DNA of 64,000 bases from assembly GCF_042434095.1 (NCBI RefSeq), contig NZ_JBHLUE010000017.1, positions 62,001 through 126,000 of the forward strand, in the 5' to 3' direction. Shown here piece by piece: positions 1 through 7,835 of this stretch. This DNA is from KBS50 sp042434095 (GTDB taxonomy: Bacteria > Actinomycetota > Actinomycetes > Mycobacteriales > Micromonosporaceae). Numbering within the stretch: position 1 is the first letter of the stretch; the number at the start of each line of letters is the position of its first letter. The translations under genes were made by a program, and so were the position numbers. The notes beneath the pieces are model-generated. The model worked only from the letters and a program-made list of their open reading frames with translations. It ran no database searches and was not told the origin of the DNA.

Positions 1-23
1 ACGCGCCGGCGACGGCCGCGTGG

Positions 24-37
24 TGGGAGCGCGCCCG
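24..37. promoter_or_regulatory. possible CebR/CelR-like operator
   Basis: TGGGAGCGCGCCCG matches 12 of 14 bases of TGGGAGCGCTCCCA, the palindromic operator of the LacI-family cellobiose repressors CebR and CelR of actinobacteria. It lies about 125 bp upstream of a secreted GH3 beta-glucosidase, the kind of gene those repressors control. The right half is imperfect. No repressor gene is in the window, and the site could also lie at the end of an unseen upstream gene. Confidence 0.35.
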
Positions 38-161
38 AAATCAATCGGCAAGAATGTTGACGGATTCCGGAAACGGTGGCAAAGATCGATCGGTAGCGGG
101 GGAGGGTTGGTCCGGCACCGCAGGGGTCGCCGGGCGTCCGCCACCCCCGGAGAGGACCGAC

Positions 162-2567
162 ATGCGATCACCCTTCGGGTGGCGTCCCAGGCGCGGACTT
201 GCCGCACTGGTCGGCATCGGCGCCCTGGTCACCTCGCTGGTGCCGGCGCAGGCCGCCGGCGCCGCGACCGGACCGACCGCCACCACCGGCGCCGCTGGCG
301 CCGGATCCCCCCTCTACCTTGACGCCCACCGCCCGGTCGACCAGCGGGTCGAGGACCTGCTGCGCCGGATGACCCTGACCGAGAAGATCGGCCAGATGAC
401 CCAGGCCGAGCGGGCCGCGGTGGACGCCGATCCGACGCTGGTCGCCCAGTGGCAGCTCGGCTCGGTGCTGTCCGGCGGGGGCTCGACGCCGGCCAGCAAC
501 ACGCCGGCCGCCTGGGTCGAGATGGTCAACCGGTACCAGGAGCAGGCGCTGAGCACCCGGCTGCACATCCCGATGATCTATGGCATCGACGCGGTGCACG
601 GGCACGGCAACGTGTACGGCGCCACCGTATTTCCGCAGAACATCGGCCTCGGCGCCACCCGGGACCCCGGGCTGGCCGAGCGGGTGGGGCACGCCACCGC
701 GGCCGAGGTGCGGGCCACCGGGATCCCGTGGGACTTCGCGCCGTGCGTCTGCGTCACCCGCGACGAGCGGTGGGGCCGCAGCTACGAGAGCTTCAGCGAG
801 GACCCGGCCCTGGTGGTGCGCATGGAAAGCGTCATCGACGGCCTCCAGGGCAGCCGGCCGGGCCAGCTCGACGACGCCGACCGGGTGCTGGCCACCGCCA
901 AGCACTACGCGGGCGACGGCGACACCGAGTACAACACCGAGATCGCCCAGTCGAACGAGGGCAAGCCCTGGTACGACCAGAAGTATCCGATCGACCAGGG
1001 CGTCACGGTCACCAACCGGGCCGACTTCGCCCGGATCGATCTGGCCCCGTACGTGGCCGCGGTGCACCGGCACGACGTCGGCAGCGTGATGCCGTCGTTC
1101 TCCAGTGTGGACTGGACCGAGGACGGGGTGGGCAATCCCACCAAGATGCACGCGAACCGCGAGCTGATCACCGACGTGCTCAAGCGGAAGATCGGCTTCG
1201 ACGGCTTCGTCATCTCGGACTGGGAGGGCATCCACCAGATCCCGGACCCGGCCGAGCCGGACAACGGCGGCCTCACCGCGTACAAGGTGCGGACCGGGGT
1301 GAACGCCGGCATCGACATGTTCATGGAGCCCAACACCGCCAAGCAGTTCGAGGACCTGCTGTTGGCCGAGGTCAACGCCGGCCGGGTCAGCCAGGCCCGG
1401 ATCGACGACGCGGTGCGCCGGATCCTGCGCAAGAAGTTCCAGCTGGGCCTCTTCGAGCACCCGTACGCGTCGGCCGACAACGTCGACCAGGTGGGCAGCC
1501 CGGCGCACCGGGCGTTGGCCCGGGAGGCCGCAGCGAAGTCGCAGGTGCTGTTGAAGAACAGCGGGAACGTGCTGCCGCTGCGCCGCAACGCCAAGCTGTA
1601 CGTGGCCGGCCGCAACGCCGACGACCTGGGTAACCAGGCCGGCGGCTGGACCATCACCTGGCAGGGCCAGTCCGGCCAGGACGCCATTCCGGGCACCTCG
1701 ATCCTGGAGGGCATCCACCAGGTGGCGCCGGGCGCCCAGGTGACGTACAGCGCCGACGCCTCGGCGCCCACCGCGGGCGCCGACGTGGGCGTCGTGGTGG
1801 TGGGGGAGACCCCGTACGCCGAGGGCTACGGCGACGTCGGCGGTCCGGAGTGCGGCTGGTGCACCACGCCGCAGCAGGAGGAGAAGTCGCTCAGCCTGCA
1901 GCCGGGGGACAAGGCCGTGGTGGACAAGGTCTGTGCCGCCATCGCCAAGTGCGTCGTGCTGGTGGTGTCCGGGCGGCCGCAGGTGCTGAGCGACCAGCTC
2001 GGCGAGATCGACTCGCTGGTCGCCTCGTGGCTTCCGGGCAGCGAGGGCGCCGGGGTGGCGGACGTGCTGTTCGGCCGGCGGCCGTTCACCGGCCAACTGT
2101 CGGTGACCTGGCCACGGGACGCCGCGCAGGTGCCGATCAACGTGGGTGACGCCAACTACCAGCCGCAGTACCCGTACGGCTGGGGCCTGCGGACCGACGC
2201 GGCGCGGGACCGGCTCACCGAGGCGGTCCGCAACGCCCGGAGTGACTCCCGGGATCGGGCGGTCCGCGCCGCGCTTCGGGACCTCACCGACGCGCTGGGC
2301 CGCAACGGGTGGACCTCGACCGGTACGCCCCGGCCCGCGACCCTGCGGTCGCTCGCCGCGGCGCTGGCCGAGCTGCGCTCGGCCCGGACGGACACGTCGG
2401 CGCTGGCCGCGGCCATCGTCTCGGTGGCCAGGGACCAGGCGCAGGCCGCCGTGGTCAACGGGATCGCGCCGGCGAATGCCGCCAGCCTGATCGCGGACGC
2501 CGACCACGCGCTGCAGTCCGGAGACGCGGTACGGGCGTTCACCCTGCTGCGGCGGGTGTCGGCATAA
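162..2567 (+). CDS. secreted GH3 beta-glucosidase
   Basis: Predicted to release glucose from the non-reducing ends of beta-glucans or cello-oligosaccharides outside the cell. The ATG at 162 is chosen because GGAGAGG lies about 7 nt before it and a signal peptide follows: RRGLAALVGIGALVTSLVPA, then Ala-rich cleavage sites near residue 30. The GH3 N-terminal barrel carries the nucleophile motif GFVISDWEGI (Asp353). The second domain carries GETPYAEGYGD, whose Glu554 is the candidate acid/base by analogy with barley ExoI. The catalytic part ends at YPYGWGL near residue 683. A further ~118-residue Ala/Arg-rich helical tail has no FnIII look and its role is unknown. The open frame extends upstream of 162 but lacks a start with an SD. 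Confidence 0.93.
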   Translation: MRSPFGWRPRRGLAALVGIGALVTSLVPAQAAGAATGPTATTGAAGAGSPLYLDAHRPVDQRVEDLLRRMTLTEKIGQMTQAERAAVDADPTLVAQWQLGSVLSGGGSTPASNTPAAWVEMVNRYQEQALSTRLHIPMIYGIDAVHGHGNVYGATVFPQNIGLGATRDPGLAERVGHATAAEVRATGIPWDFAPCVCVTRDERWGRSYESFSEDPALVVRMESVIDGLQGSRPGQLDDADRVLATAKHYAGDGDTEYNTEIAQSNEGKPWYDQKYPIDQGVTVTNRADFARIDLAPYVAAVHRHDVGSVMPSFSSVDWTEDGVGNPTKMHANRELITDVLKRKIGFDGFVISDWEGIHQIPDPAEPDNGGLTAYKVRTGVNAGIDMFMEPNTAKQFEDLLLAEVNAGRVSQARIDDAVRRILRKKFQLGLFEHPYASADNVDQVGSPAHRALAREAAAKSQVLLKNSGNVLPLRRNAKLYVAGRNADDLGNQAGGWTITWQGQSGQDAIPGTSILEGIHQVAPGAQVTYSADASAPTAGADVGVVVVGETPYAEGYGDVGGPECGWCTTPQQEEKSLSLQPGDKAVVDKVCAAIAKCVVLVVSGRPQVLSDQLGEIDSLVASWLPGSEGAGVADVLFGRRPFTGQLSVTWPRDAAQVPINVGDANYQPQYPYGWGLRTDAARDRLTEAVRNARSDSRDRAVRAALRDLTDALGRNGWTSTGTPRPATLRSLAAALAELRSARTDTSALAAAIVSVARDQAQAAVVNGIAPANAASLIADADHALQSGDAVRAFTLLRRVSA

Positions 2568-2581
2568 TCACCTGTTGGTGA

Positions 2582-2652
2582 CGATCATGGAGTTGTGGTG
2601 CCTGGCGAATGCCGCACACCGGTGTTCAACGGACACCACAACTCCATGATCG
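2582..2652. repeat. long perfect inverted repeat, probable terminator
   Basis: Arms 2582-2600 and 2634-2652 are perfect 19-bp inverted repeats (CGATCATGGAGTTGTGGTG and its complement) around a 33-nt loop. It begins 14 nt after the GH3 stop and ends before the acyltransferase promoter, so a transcription-ending role is plausible although no T-tract follows. The architecture (71 bp, ~32-nt loop, GATC near the end) is nearly the same as the unrelated-sequence hairpin at 7207-7278. Confidence 0.8.
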
Positions 2653-2676
2653 ACAACACGGAGGCGGCCGGCCCGT

Positions 2677-2682
2677 TAGGGT
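2677..2682 (+). promoter_or_regulatory. -10 box of a possible leaderless promoter
   Basis: TAGGGT (TAnnnT) ends 8 nt before the ATG at 2691, so transcription would begin at or next to the start codon. There is no Shine-Dalgarno sequence between them. No convincing -35 box is visible. Confidence 0.4.
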
Positions 2683-2690
2683 GACCCGCC

Positions 2691-4028
2691 ATGGGCTCGA
2701 CCACCCCCGACACGCGCTCGACGGTTCCCGCTGGGCGCCCGACCACCCCCGCCAGCCGGCTGCCCTCGCTGACCGGACTTCGCTGGATCGGCGCCATGCT
2801 GGTCTTCGGCTTCCACGTCGGGACCATGCACGTGATCGCCGACCCGGGGATCAAGGTGGTCAGCGACAAGGTCTTCACGCTCGGGCTCTCCGGCGTGCAG
2901 TTCTTCTTCATCCTCAGCGGCTTCGTGCTGGTCTGGTCGGCCCGGCCGGGGGAGCGGTGGCGCACCTTCTGGCGGCGCCGGTTCGCCAAGATCTATCCGA
3001 ACCACGTGGTCATGTGGGCCGTGGTGCTCCTCTTCGGACTCTATCTGGGCCGCGCGCACGACCCATGGGTGGCGCTCACCAACCTGCTGCTGCTGCAGAC
3101 CTGGACGCCCAGGCTGGGCTGGTTCTACAGCATCAACACCGTGAGCTGGTCGCTGAGCTGCGAGCTGTTCTTCTATCTGTGCCTGCCCCTGGCGCTGCCG
3201 CTGGTGCGCCGGGCCCGGGTGGGCGTCCTCTATGGCGTGGTGGTCGCCGTACCGCTGCTGATCCTGGCGCTCTGGCCGGCCCAGCACCTGCTGCCCGCGG
3301 CCGACCGGTGGTGGTTCACCCAGGTCTTCCCGCCGGTCCGGTCGCTGGAGTTCTGGCTGGGGGTGGCCGCCGGTGAGCTGATGGCGCGCGGCCGGTGGCG
3401 CGGGCCCGGTCTGTGGCCGGCGACGGGGGTCTTCCTGGCCACCTGGGTCGGGTGCGCCACGCTGGTGCCGGCGCAGCTGTGGACCACCCTGCTGGCCGTG
3501 GCGTACATCCTGGTCATCGCGGCCGCGGCCGACGCGGACGTCCGCGGCGCCCGGTCCCCGTGGCGCTCCCGGCCGATGCGCTGGCTCGGTGAGGTCTCCT
3601 TCGCCTACTACCTCGTGCACGTCTTCGTGGTCACCACCGTGCTGGGCCAGCTCGGCCGGCCGCGCGGCTTCCCCGGCTGGTGGGGCCCGCTCGCCGCGGT
3701 CGGCTTCCTGCTGCTGAACCTGGCGCTGGCCGCGCTGCTGCACCGGTTCGTCGAGACCCCGATGATGCGCCTGCTCGGCCCGCGCCGCCGACCGGCGCCG
3801 GCGGGCCGGTCGGCCGGGTCGACGCCTGCAGCGGCCGCCGTCTCGCCGCCCGAGCCCCACTCCGTGGCCGCCCAATCGCCCAGCGCGCGTCCCGTGGTTG
3901 TCGAGTCGCCGGGCTCGCGTCCCGTGGTTGTCGAGTCGCCGGGCTCGCGCCTCGTGGCCGCCGAGTCGCCGGGATCACCGTCCGTGCCGTCCCCGCGCCG
4001 GGCCGCCGACCCTCTCCCTCTCCCGTAA
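2691..4028 (+). CDS. acyltransferase family 3 membrane protein (OafA-like)
   Basis: A 445-aa integral membrane protein of the acyltransferase-3 family, which transfers acetyl or other acyl groups to surface sugars or lipids. The N-terminal block LPSLTGLRWIGAMLVFGFHV carries the family's R..A...V...H pattern, and GVQFFFILSGFVLVWS follows as in OafA/YrhL proteins. About ten hydrophobic helices run to residue ~365; KIYPNH and the late segment FAYYLVHVFVV also fit. No SGNH domain is fused. The last ~80 residues are a cytoplasmic low-complexity tail containing a 10-residue repeat (PVVVESPGSR). The acceptor cannot be deduced. Confidence 0.88.
   Translation: MGSTTPDTRSTVPAGRPTTPASRLPSLTGLRWIGAMLVFGFHVGTMHVIADPGIKVVSDKVFTLGLSGVQFFFILSGFVLVWSARPGERWRTFWRRRFAKIYPNHVVMWAVVLLFGLYLGRAHDPWVALTNLLLLQTWTPRLGWFYSINTVSWSLSCELFFYLCLPLALPLVRRARVGVLYGVVVAVPLLILALWPAQHLLPAADRWWFTQVFPPVRSLEFWLGVAAGELMARGRWRGPGLWPATGVFLATWVGCATLVPAQLWTTLLAVAYILVIAAAADADVRGARSPWRSRPMRWLGEVSFAYYLVHVFVVTTVLGQLGRPRGFPGWWGPLAAVGFLLLNLALAALLHRFVETPMMRLLGPRRRPAPAGRSAGSTPAAAAVSPPEPHSVAAQSPSARPVVVESPGSRPVVVESPGSRLVAAESPGSPSVPSPRRAADPLPLP
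3858..3987 (+). repeat. 30-bp minisatellite inside the acyltransferase gene
   Basis: About four units of 30 bp (CCCGTGGTTGTCGAGTCGCC plus ten further bases), two of them almost identical (3888-3917 and 3918-3947). They encode a 10-residue repeat in the C-terminal tail. The period is a multiple of three, so copy-number change would keep the frame. Confidence 0.85.
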
Positions 4029-4201
4029 CCCCATCCCCACCCCGCGCCCCCGGGCCCACCCCGTGTTGATCACGAGGTTCGCGTCACCGGACGGCGTTCT
4101 TTGGCCGCAGCTCTCTTGACCAACGCGCCGCCGGGCGCCGCCGGGCGCCGCTGCGCGCCGTGGAGCGCCGCGGGACCCCGCGGGGCCCCGGGGGCACGAA
4201 G

Positions 4202-4234
4202 GGGCGGGCGCCGCGATCGTCGCGGCGCCCGCCC
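4202..4234 (-). terminator. GC-rich hairpin terminator of the GH25 gene
   Basis: Perfect 15-bp arms (4202-4216 and 4220-4234) with a 3-nt loop lie 16 nt beyond the stop codon of the minus-strand muramidase gene. A very stable stem without a T-tract is common at actinobacterial gene ends. Confidence 0.75.
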
Positions 4235-4249
4235 GGCGGAACGCGGATG

Positions 4250-5002
4250 TCAGCAGGCGCCGTTGCAGGCGAGCACCTTCAGCCGGTCCAGCGTGCCGTT
4301 CCAGACGTCCTGGTCGCCGGGGAACGTCCCCGAGGACGCCCACTGCCAGAAGGAGTACGTGCCCCAGCCGGCCGGCAGCGTGCCGACGCTGCTGGAGTAC
4401 CGCGCGATCCACAGCGGGTCGTTGGCGGCGAACTGCGAGGTGTTGCCGGTGCAGGTGCTCCACCAGTCGGTGGTGGTGTAGATGGTCGCCCACCGGCCGG
4501 TGCGGGCGTGGTACTCGTTCACGAACGAGGCGATCCAGCTGCGCATGCTGGCCTGCGAGAGGCCGAAGCAGGTGGCGCCGTACGGGTTGTACTCGATGTC
4601 GAGCGCGCCCGGCAGCGTCTTGCCGTCCTTCGACCAGCCGCCGCCGTGGTTGACGAAGTAGTCGGCCTGGGTGGAACCGGCGGACCGGTCCGGCAGGGCG
4701 AAGTGGTACGCCCCGCGGATCATGCCGACGTTGTACGACCCGTTGTACTGCTGCGCGAAGTACGGGTTGGTGTAGCCCGTACCCTCGGTCGCCTTGATGT
4801 AGGCGAACCGTGCGCCGTTGCTGTAGGCGGCCGACCAGTTGACGTTGCCCTGGTAGCCGGAGACGTCCATGCCCGGCAGGCCGCCGGGTGCGGCCTGAGC
4901 CGGGCCGGCGCCGAAGGCGGTCGCCGCGGCGGCCGTCAGCGCGACGAGCGCCGTCGACAGTCCGGCTCGGGTGAACCGGCGCAGTCGGTGGAACGAGACC
5001 AT
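4250..5002 (-). CDS. secreted GH25 muramidase (Chalaropsis-type lysozyme)
   Basis: Predicted to cleave the beta-1,4 MurNAc-GlcNAc bond of peptidoglycan outside the cell. The start at 5002 is preferred over the longer frame (TTG at 5095) because GGGAGG precedes it and a signal peptide follows directly, ending AQAAPG near residue 38. The mature part is one GH25 domain with GMDVSGYQG (Asp46), the catalytic pair LDIEYNP (Asp135, Glu137), and FWQWASSGTFPG. Its 250-aa length fits a single-domain secreted lysozyme without wall-binding repeats. Two late cysteines (LACNGAC) may form a disulfide. Confidence 0.93.
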   Translation of the reverse strand: MVSFHRLRRFTRAGLSTALVALTAAAATAFGAGPAQAAPGGLPGMDVSGYQGNVNWSAAYSNGARFAYIKATEGTGYTNPYFAQQYNGSYNVGMIRGAYHFALPDRSAGSTQADYFVNHGGGWSKDGKTLPGALDIEYNPYGATCFGLSQASMRSWIASFVNEYHARTGRWATIYTTTDWWSTCTGNTSQFAANDPLWIARYSSSVGTLPAGWGTYSFWQWASSGTFPGDQDVWNGTLDRLKVLACNGAC

Positions 5003-5090
5003 TGAAGCCTCCCAGATGGGGGTGGGCCGCCGGAGCGGCTGCTGGGGGTGAAAGGATCCGCCAGCAATTAGGTCACGCTTGGAACAAAAT

Positions 5091-5108
5091 TTCAATAGTT
5101 ACATTGAA
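5091..5108. promoter_or_regulatory. AT-rich dyad upstream of the muramidase
   Basis: TTCAAT-N6-ATTGAA is a perfect dyad in an AT-rich island about 90 bp upstream of the GH25 start and about 115 bp upstream of the divergent gene at 5225. It could be an operator; no known regulator is matched. Confidence 0.3.
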
Positions 5109-5212
5109 GATTTTCCCTACGACGATGTGTGGGGCGCGGTCGACCCGGTGACGGCCACGCCGTTGCCCGCGCGGCGCGGCGTGGCGACGCTGCCGTCCGG
5201 TCCGGTTCGCGG

Positions 5213-5218
5213 TAGGTT
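5213..5218 (+). promoter_or_regulatory. -10 box of a possible leaderless promoter
   Basis: TAGGTT (TAnnnT) ends 6 nt before the ATG at 5225, with no Shine-Dalgarno sequence between, consistent with a leaderless message. Confidence 0.35.
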
Positions 5219-5224
5219 GGCACG

Positions 5225-5860
5225 ATGAACCGCGCCCTGGCCGACCGTCCGGTCCCGATCGGACGGACGGCGATGCCGGAGCTCGGTTCCCTGATCCTGC
5301 GCGCGATCCGGTACGCCACCGGGTTCGCCGCCGCGGCCCTGCTGTTCGCGTTCGGGGTGGACGCCGGCCAGCTCGAGGCCGATCGCGCCGACGCCGCCCG
5401 GTCCGCCCCGGCCGCCGGGCAGCCGGCCGGCGCCGCGGCCGTCCTGCCGGGCGGCTGGCTGACCGCAGCGGCCACCGTGGCCACCGTGACCGCCGACGCC
5501 GACCGCTCCCTCGCCACCGCCTTCGCCGGGACCATGGTCCGGCCCGTCGTCGTTGCGGTCCGGCCCGCCATCGTTGCGGTCCGGCCCGCCGTCACTGCGG
5601 CCCGGCCCGCCGTCGTCGCGGCTCGGACCGCCGTCGTTGCGGTTCCGACCGGCGCGTTCGGCGCGTCCGGCGTGACCGTCCGGTCTGGTGCCGCCAACCG
5701 CCATTCCGAGGTCGGACCGGGTCACCCGATTCTGCCGGCCACCGACCGGTCCGCGCGGATCGGCGCCGCCGCACCGTCCGGCACGCGCGTCGGCACGTCG
5801 TCCGCCCCCGGGCGTGACCGCTCCCGCCCCGACACCCAGCGGGCACCGCCGCTGCGCTGA
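5225..5860 (+). CDS. hypothetical membrane-anchored repeat protein
   Basis: Not recognised. The 211-aa product has one hydrophobic helix near residues 28-46 (YATGFAAAALLFAFGVD), then an Ala/Arg/Val-rich region with about five copies of a 7-residue repeat (VRPAVVA-like, residues ~102-140) and a disordered Pro/Arg/Ser tail. Codon third positions are almost all G or C over the first 110 codons, which supports coding. The repeat part and tail are less certain. It is divergent from the muramidase gene and upstream of another unknown gene. Confidence 0.55.
   Translation: MNRALADRPVPIGRTAMPELGSLILRAIRYATGFAAAALLFAFGVDAGQLEADRADAARSAPAAGQPAGAAAVLPGGWLTAAATVATVTADADRSLATAFAGTMVRPVVVAVRPAIVAVRPAVTAARPAVVAARTAVVAVPTGAFGASGVTVRSGAANRHSEVGPGHPILPATDRSARIGAAAPSGTRVGTSSAPGRDRSRPDTQRAPPLR
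5530..5645 (+). repeat. 21-bp minisatellite in the 5225 gene
   Basis: About five diverged units of GCGGTCCGGCCCGCCRTCGT plus one base. The 21-bp period keeps the frame and gives the 7-residue repeat of the host protein. Confidence 0.75.
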
Positions 5861-6254
5861 GCGGGCGGGCGACCACCGGCCACCGGCCACCGCCGTCACG
5901 CCGAGCGGGCGGTCATTGGCCACCGCTGTCGCGCCGCGCGGGCTGTCATTGGCCTCCGCCGCCGCGCCGAGCGGGCTGTCGTTGGCCTCCGCCGCCGCGC
6001 CGAGCGGGCTGTCATTGGCCTCCGCCGCCGCGCCGAGCGGGCTGTCGTTGGCCTCCGCCGCCGCGCCGAGCGCGGCGGCCGGCAGCCGTCCGGCGGCCGC
6101 CGCACCCGCATCCCGGATCCCCTTGCGTTCCGCGACGTCCGGCCCGCCGGTACGCCGCAGCGGGCGCCCCCCCGTGCCCCGCAACCCGTGCGGTCGATCC
6201 CCCATCAGGTGGAGGACCGCTGTTGACCGCCTCATCGAGCCAGAGGTGTCGAAG
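5861..6254. other. gene-poor gap holding a 33-bp array
   Basis: These 394 bases between two unknown genes hold the array at 5901-6065 and little else. Three frames are open through it because the repeat lacks stops, including one in phase with the gene at 6255 and one on the minus strand. No convincing start codon with an SD was found upstream of the array. Confidence 0.5.
5901..6065. repeat. 33-bp tandem repeat, five copies
   Basis: Five head-to-tail units (5901, 5934, 5967, 6000, 6033) beginning CCGAGCGGGCTGTCRTTGGC. The last three differ only by an alternating A/G. The copies abut with no spacers, so this is not a CRISPR array. The period is divisible by three, as in the two in-gene arrays nearby. 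In the phase of the downstream gene it reads GLSLASAAAPS; on the minus strand it reads EANDSPLGAAA. Confidence 0.9.
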
Positions 6255-7040
6255 ATGGAAAAGGCCCTGTTCACGTTCGCGGAAAACGTCGCCCAGGCGG
6301 CGATGATCTGGCTGGCCCTGATGGGGCTGATCGGCACGCTGGCCCTGTCCCTGTCTCGGCGGGCCGGCCGGAGATCGGGCGGCGACGCTCGGCCCGGCCC
6401 CGCCACCGCGGAAGCCGCCCGGTACGCCGGCGAGGTCGCGGTGGCCGCCGAGCGGGCAGCGGTGACCGCCAGCCGGCGCCGAGCGGCCTGGCTGACCGCT
6501 CAGGAGGTGCTGGACCGGTCCTGGTCGGCCGTCGAGGAGTCCGCGGCCGAGCTGGACCGGCTGTCGGCCGTACCCGCCTTCCCGGCGCCGGCCACCCTGC
6601 GCACCCCCGCCGAGTACGCCGACCGGGAGCGGTACCTGCACCGGGCCGCGATGGCCGCCTACTGGCGAGGGGAGCTGTCGGCGGCGAGTGCCATCGACGC
6701 GCTCAGCAACCGCAACGGTTGGGACCCGCGGCTGCACCCGGCCGATCAGGAGCTGGCCCTGCGCCGCGCGATCCACGCCGACCTGCTGACCACGTACCGC
6801 TCGGCCGCGGAACGGGAGCGGTCCACCTGGCGGGAGGCCGGCACGGCCCTCGCGGCCGCCCGCAGCCTGCGCGCCGAGGCGTACGCGGCCGCCGAGCGGG
6901 CCCGCACGCCGGTCCGGGCCCGGCGGCGGCTCCGGCCGACGCCCGTCCTCCAGCCGGCGTCCGCGAGCCCTACGCCGTCGCCGTCGCCGGCTTCGGCCGG
7001 CTCGGCTGCCGCCCGTTGGCGCGCCGCCCGGGCTGGCTGA
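6255..7040 (+). CDS. hypothetical protein, one N-terminal membrane helix
   Basis: Not recognised. The ATG at 6255 follows a GAGGTG at 6244-6249. The 261-aa product has one membrane helix at residues ~14-34 (AMIWLALMGLIGTLALSLS), then a long Ala/Glu/Arg-rich, probably coiled-coil region to ~residue 215 with conserved-looking stretches (LSAASAIDALSNRNGWDPRL). It ends in a Pro/Ser/Ala tail. The layout suggests a membrane-anchored cytoplasmic helical protein. The frame is open far upstream through the 33-bp array, so a longer form cannot be excluded. Confidence 0.6.
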   Translation: MEKALFTFAENVAQAAMIWLALMGLIGTLALSLSRRAGRRSGGDARPGPATAEAARYAGEVAVAAERAAVTASRRRAAWLTAQEVLDRSWSAVEESAAELDRLSAVPAFPAPATLRTPAEYADRERYLHRAAMAAYWRGELSAASAIDALSNRNGWDPRLHPADQELALRRAIHADLLTTYRSAAERERSTWREAGTALAAARSLRAEAYAAAERARTPVRARRRLRPTPVLQPASASPTPSPSPASAGSAAARWRAARAG

Positions 7041-7117
7041 TCCCGTGCCGCTGGCCCGCCCGGGCCGGCTGGTCCCGTGCCGCTGGTCCGCCCGGGCCGG
7101 CTGATCCCGGGGCCGCT
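7035..7117. repeat. 32-bp tandem repeat at a gene end
   Basis: Units 7035-7066 and 7067-7098 are near-identical, followed by a partial third. They start over the stop codon (7038-7040) of the preceding gene. The period is not a multiple of three, as expected outside coding sequence. Confidence 0.8.
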
Positions 7118-7206
7118 CGCCGCCCGGCGCCCGGCACGCCGCTCGCCGAACCCCGCCGCCCCTCCCCGCCGCATGCCGGCCCCACCGCCGCCCCGCCGGC
7201 CGCCCG

Positions 7207-7278
7207 GCGATCTTGCACTTTTGGCCGGCCATATGCGCCGAAAGACCCGTTTTGCCGGGGCCAAAAGTGCAAGATCGC
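7207..7278. repeat. long perfect inverted repeat between convergent genes
   Basis: Arms 7207-7226 and 7259-7278 are perfect 20-bp inverted repeats (GCGATCTTGCACTTTTGGCC) with a 32-nt loop. It lies in the 300-base gap 7041-7340 between convergent genes and could end transcription from both sides. The rest of the gap is the 32-bp repeat and a G-rich tract. Confidence 0.8.
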
Positions 7279-7375
7279 GCGGGCGGGGCGGGCGGGCGGG
7301 GCGGGCGGGGCGGGTGGGTGGGGGCGGGCGGGGGTGGGGGTTAGCGGCGGCGGGGTGGGGGTGGGGGGCGGCGGG
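7279..7375 (+). other. G-rich tract with quadruplex potential
   Basis: Nearly 100 bases of repeated GGGCGG, GGGTGGGTGGGGG and similar runs on the plus strand. There are many tracts of three or more G spaced by 1-3 bases. The tract overlaps the 3' end of the minus-strand gene, where it encodes the Pro/Arg tail (RRPPPPPRRR). Confidence 0.6.
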
Positions 7376-7835
7376 CGCGCAGGGCCAGTTGTCGCAGTCG
7401 GCGCTCGACCACCCGGTCGCTGTGCCAGGCGATCCACAGGCAGAGCGCGGCCAGGGGCAGCTCGACTCCCAGCGCCAGCAGCACCGACACCAGCAGGTCC
7501 GGGCCGCGCGGGGTGGTCGTGACGTCGAACCAGGCGTCCACGACCAGCATGGTCGCGGTCGCGGCGGCGCCCAGCGCCACCCGGCGGTGCCCGTTGTAAG
7601 CCTGGACGGCGGTCAGGGTGAGCGCGAGGACGAGCCCGGCGTCGAAACCCACCCAGGCCAGCCGGTAGTGGACCGTCACGGTGTGCGCCGGCAGGGTGGC
7701 GGCGAGGTACGCCACCCAGGGGAGGGTGAACGCGGCCAGCAGGCCGAACACCGGCGCCACCCAGCGGGGAACCGGCCGCACCCCGCCGACCCCGTCCGAG
7801 TCGAGGCGTACGCCCGTCTCGCTCATCCCGTGCAC
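7341..7835 (-). CDS. hypothetical four-helix membrane protein
   Basis: Not recognised as a named family. The 164-aa product has four hydrophobic helices at about 28-47, 62-82, 88-104 and 112-138, and a basic Pro/Arg tail. The pattern resembles small uncharacterised actinobacterial integral membrane proteins. The longest frame starts at a GTG (7835). An ATG three codons later (7826) is equally possible, since neither has a good SD. Confidence 0.6.
   Translation of the reverse strand: MHGMSETGVRLDSDGVGGVRPVPRWVAPVFGLLAAFTLPWVAYLAATLPAHTVTVHYRLAWVGFDAGLVLALTLTAVQAYNGHRRVALGAAATATMLVVDAWFDVTTTPRGPDLLVSVLLALGVELPLAALCLWIAWHSDRVVERRLRQLALRARRPPPPPRRR

Noticed and set aside
168..2507. Long minus-strand open frame opposite the GH3 gene
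   Set aside because: It is a shadow of the GC-rich coding frame: Arg/Gly/His/Pro-rich, no domain, while the plus strand encodes a full GH3 enzyme.
5901..6065. 33-bp repeats as a CRISPR array
   Set aside because: The units abut with no unique spacers and there are no cas genes nearby.
5117..6406. 429-codon minus-strand frame with 11-residue repeats
   Set aside because: The plus frames at 5225 and 6255 have better codon bias, starts and membrane helices. The repeats come from the 33-bp array, which is open in several frames. Kept only as a doubt in the array entry.
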